Assembly (NCBI GenBank): GCA_963976395.1
Contig: CAXBLG010000080.1
Location: 1-15,160 of the forward strand
Direction: 5' to 3'
DNA length: 15,160 nucleotides
From: UBA11612 sp963976395
GTDB taxonomy: Bacteria; Pseudomonadota; Alphaproteobacteria; Rhodospirillales; Rhodospirillaceae
Under the pieces are notes generated by a model. The model did no database searches, was not told the DNA's origin, and saw only the letters and a program-made list of their open reading frames with translations. Positions 13,263 through 15,160 of this stretch are shown here, one piece after another. The stretch's first letter is position 1, and each line of letters starts with the position of its first letter. The translations under genes were made by a program, and so were the position numbers.

Positions 13263-14126
13263 ATGTCAATCAAGCACATCCTTGTAGCCCTCAACGGTGA
13301 AACAGATTCGACGAACGTGCCCGGTTGCGCTTTACACTTGGCACAGAAATACGGTGCTCACGTGACAGGTGTGGATACAGTTCGGGATGAGCCCATGTAT
13401 CCGGGCACAGCCTATGCCGGTGTAGCAACAGCGTATCACGTGGAACTCACCAAGACTTACGGCATCATAAAAACCCAGATGCGTGATACTGCCCGAGAGT
13501 CCTTCGAGAAGGCACGCAGCCATCGTGGTATTGCTACGGCAGAAAAGCCGACTGGCCGCGCGGAAGCAAGTGCTTCTTGGCTTGAAGGTTCGTCAATAGA
13601 TAGTGATCCGGTTGTGGTAGCTGGGAGGCTAGCTGACCTTATTGTTCTCGAACAATCGAAATCGCGCGGGACAGTGGCTCATTTTAACGTAATCGAAAGC
13701 GCGATTTTCGCAGCGCGACGACCTGCTCTTCTCACTCCACTAGAATGCTCAGAACTGGGCAATCAGGCGGTAATTGCTTGGAACGGTACTGCGGAGTCCG
13801 CTGATGCCGTAGAACGCGCTTTGCCGTTGCTGGCGGATTCCGAGCAAGTGGATATTATTCAGGTAGGAGGAATTAAGCCTGAGCTCATCCAAACGCCCGC
13901 TTTGGTGAATTATCTAGGGTGGCACGGACTCACCGCCCGCATTCACAATATCGACGATAAGCCGAAATCTACCGGTAAGCTTATTCTTCAGCATGCCGAA
14001 CAACTCGGGGCTGATTTTCTCATCATGGGTGCTTACAGTCGAAGCCCCATGCGCGAAGCGTTCTTTGGAGGTGTCACGCAACACGTAATCGAGAACGCGG
14101 GGCTGCCCGTCCTTTTTGCGCACTAG
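13263..14126 (+). CDS. Universal stress protein, two-domain UspA type
   Basis: The 287-residue cytoplasmic protein carries two Usp-like domains: the N-terminal one opens KHILVALNGETDSTNVPGCALHLA, and the C-terminal one opens AVIAWNGTAESADAVERALPLL and ends with the ATP-site-like segment MGAYSRSPMREAFFGGVTQHVI (about 255-276). Tandem Usps with this GAYSRS...GGVT form are common in Alphaproteobacteria and are often induced by oxygen limitation. GGAGAG lies 9 bases before ATG 13263, which is preferred to the TTG-type start at 13233. A FixK-type palindrome sits 75 bp upstream. It likely binds ATP and supports survival during hypoxia or energy stress; the partner is unknown. Confidence 0.9.
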   Translation: MSIKHILVALNGETDSTNVPGCALHLAQKYGAHVTGVDTVRDEPMYPGTAYAGVATAYHVELTKTYGIIKTQMRDTARESFEKARSHRGIATAEKPTGRAEASASWLEGSSIDSDPVVVAGRLADLIVLEQSKSRGTVAHFNVIESAIFAARRPALLTPLECSELGNQAVIAWNGTAESADAVERALPLLADSEQVDIIQVGGIKPELIQTPALVNYLGWHGLTARIHNIDDKPKSTGKLILQHAEQLGADFLIMGAYSRSPMREAFFGGVTQHVIENAGLPVLFAH

Positions 14127-14222
14127 AACAGATTAATCGGCAATCTTTCCTGTGCAGTTCTGTTTAGTTTTGTGTAGTTGCCATGAAGCGCATAGGCACT
14201 GCCGCTGGGCGGGGAATGATTG

Positions 14223-15074
14223 ATGAGCGTCGCAGTAAGTTTTCTTGCTGTTCCAATCATAACAATCATCGCCGTTCTAATGTGGCGTTGGACCGACATA
14301 TACTTGGAGCGCAAAACCTGGCGCCAAATTACTGAGGCTAGCGCCGAGAAAAATGAGGTATTTGAGTCGTCAATGCTTGATGGCTTACCCGAACCTGCTC
14401 GTCGCTACTTTTTGTATATGATTAAGCCCGGGACAGAATTGAACTCCGTCGTTGAAATTTGGATGACCGGGGAGATGGGGCTTGGTAACAAGCAGAATCC
14501 GAAATACGGGCCGATGCGCGGGCATCAAATTCTTGCGCCCCCGTATGGACTTGTCTGGAGAATGATGTCGAAACAGGGCGCCGTCCGGATCTCAGGTTCT
14601 GATGGGTTCTGCAAAACGAGGTCGTGGACGCGGTTTTGGTTATTTGGCTTAGTGCCTATAGTGCGCGTTGGCGGTGGAGTAGATCATGCCAGATCGGCTT
14701 TTGGTCGCGTAGCTGCAGAAGCTGCGTTTTGGGCACCTGCGGCGCTGCTTCCCCATAAAGGCGCGACTTGGGAATCGCTCGGCGAAAATACTGCGCGGGT
14801 TACGATACATTGTTTCGAGTTTCGTCAGGCAGTGGATGTGACAGTCGACACAATGGGGCGACCGGTCATGGTCACACTCGATCGCTGGAGCAATGCCAAT
14901 TCTGATCACATATACCGGTTGCAACCGTTTGGTGGATACCTTTCAAATTTTAAAGAGTTTAGCGGCTTCAAACTGCCGACATATGTCGAGGGTGGGAACT
15001 TCATTGGGCAAGAAGCCTATTTTCCATTCTACAAGGCGAATGTTGTGGATTTGCGCATTTTATCAGGCCAGTGA
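14223..15074 (+). CDS. DUF6544-like membrane-anchored protein
   Basis: The 283-residue protein starts with one hydrophobic helix (about 3-22, VAVSFLAVPIITIIAVLMW) and then a long soluble region. Conserved-looking stretches are LPEPARRYF (55-63), HQILAPPYGLVWRM, SGSDGF, SAFGRVAAEAAFWAPAALLP, and FQ/PFGGYLSNFKEFSGFKLPTYVEGGN near the end. This pattern matches, from memory, the uncharacterised DUF6544 family, whose function is unknown. GGGGA lies about 8 bases before ATG 14223; an adjacent in-frame TTG at 14220 is less likely. It follows usp by 96 bp and could be co-transcribed. It ends 32 bp before the right IS tip, so it is intact. Confidence 0.72.
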   Translation: MSVAVSFLAVPIITIIAVLMWRWTDIYLERKTWRQITEASAEKNEVFESSMLDGLPEPARRYFLYMIKPGTELNSVVEIWMTGEMGLGNKQNPKYGPMRGHQILAPPYGLVWRMMSKQGAVRISGSDGFCKTRSWTRFWLFGLVPIVRVGGGVDHARSAFGRVAAEAAFWAPAALLPHKGATWESLGENTARVTIHCFEFRQAVDVTVDTMGRPVMVTLDRWSNANSDHIYRLQPFGGYLSNFKEFSGFKLPTYVEGGNFIGQEAYFPFYKANVVDLRILSGQ

Positions 15075-15106
15075 ACGAAGACAGGTGAGAGTTGCGAACA
15101 TTGAGG

Positions 15107-15159
15107 TGACCGGCCCCCATTGGGTGGTCCGGTGTGAATGTTAGTTCAACATGGTGTTT
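15107..15159. mobile_element. Insertion-sequence end (right copy, truncated by window edge)
   Basis: This is the exact reverse complement of 1-53, starting TGACCGGCCCCC and running off the window. The flanks differ immediately outside the 53 bp (54-57 GGTT; 15103-15106 GAGG), so no target duplication links the two ends. The same IS end thus faces inward from both sides, meaning two IS copies in opposite orientation, or a collapsed repeat at a contig boundary. Confidence 0.72.
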
Positions 15160-15160
15160 T

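Noticed and set aside
1..15159. Circular element carrying one IS copy, with its two ends at the window edges
   Set aside because: The ends are identical over 53 bp and the flanks (GGTT versus GAGG) show no matching target duplication, so two copies of the same IS end are likelier.

Overview
The window looks like a 15 kb piece of an alphaproteobacterial genome of moderate GC content. The evidence is a complete FixL-FixJ-FixK oxygen-signalling cassette whose proteins resemble rhizobial ones, plus promoters carrying FNR/FixK-type palindromes. No rRNA, tRNA, CRISPR array or full transposase is visible. Both edges are the same 53-bp sequence in opposite orientation (1-53 and 15107-15159). These look like the tips of two copies of one insertion sequence, so the segment is either IS-bounded or an assembly contig that stops at a repeat. 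No gap between genes exceeds 300 bases.

Layout, left to right. An IS tip abuts the 3' remnant of a membrane-protein gene (54-173). Then come fixK (minus), and fixL, fixJ and a single-domain receiver gene (plus). Next is a CBS-BON protein (minus), divergent from an unrecognised conserved small protein coupled to a small cytochrome c (plus). A second small cytochrome c (minus) is divergent from a Na+/phosphate cotransporter with a PhoU-like tail (plus). A tightly overlapping minus-strand operon follows: an AMP-phosphorylase-like enzyme, a PRPP synthase homologue and a beta-CASP metallo-beta-lactamase RNase. It is divergent from 6-phosphofructokinase (plus). A third small cytochrome c (minus) is divergent from a universal stress protein (plus), followed by a DUF6544-like membrane-anchored protein (plus) and the right IS tip.

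How the genes may work together. Low oxygen would be sensed by the FixL haem-PAS domain and passed to FixJ and then FixK. FixK-type boxes lie 62-75 bp upstream of the CBS-BON, second cytochrome c and Usp start codons, so these are likely targets. The three cytochromes suggest adjustment of electron transfer. The three-gene operon suggests RNA breakdown to NMPs, phosphorolysis of NMPs to base plus ribose 1,5-bisphosphate, and PRPP metabolism. The phosphate importer could supply Pi and PFK could act in central carbon metabolism. Together these make a plausible module for hypoxia or energy stress built on RNA/nucleotide recycling. The enzyme families are read from sequence motifs; the combined pathway is inference. 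No ribose-1,5-bisphosphate isomerase or RuBisCO gene is in the window.
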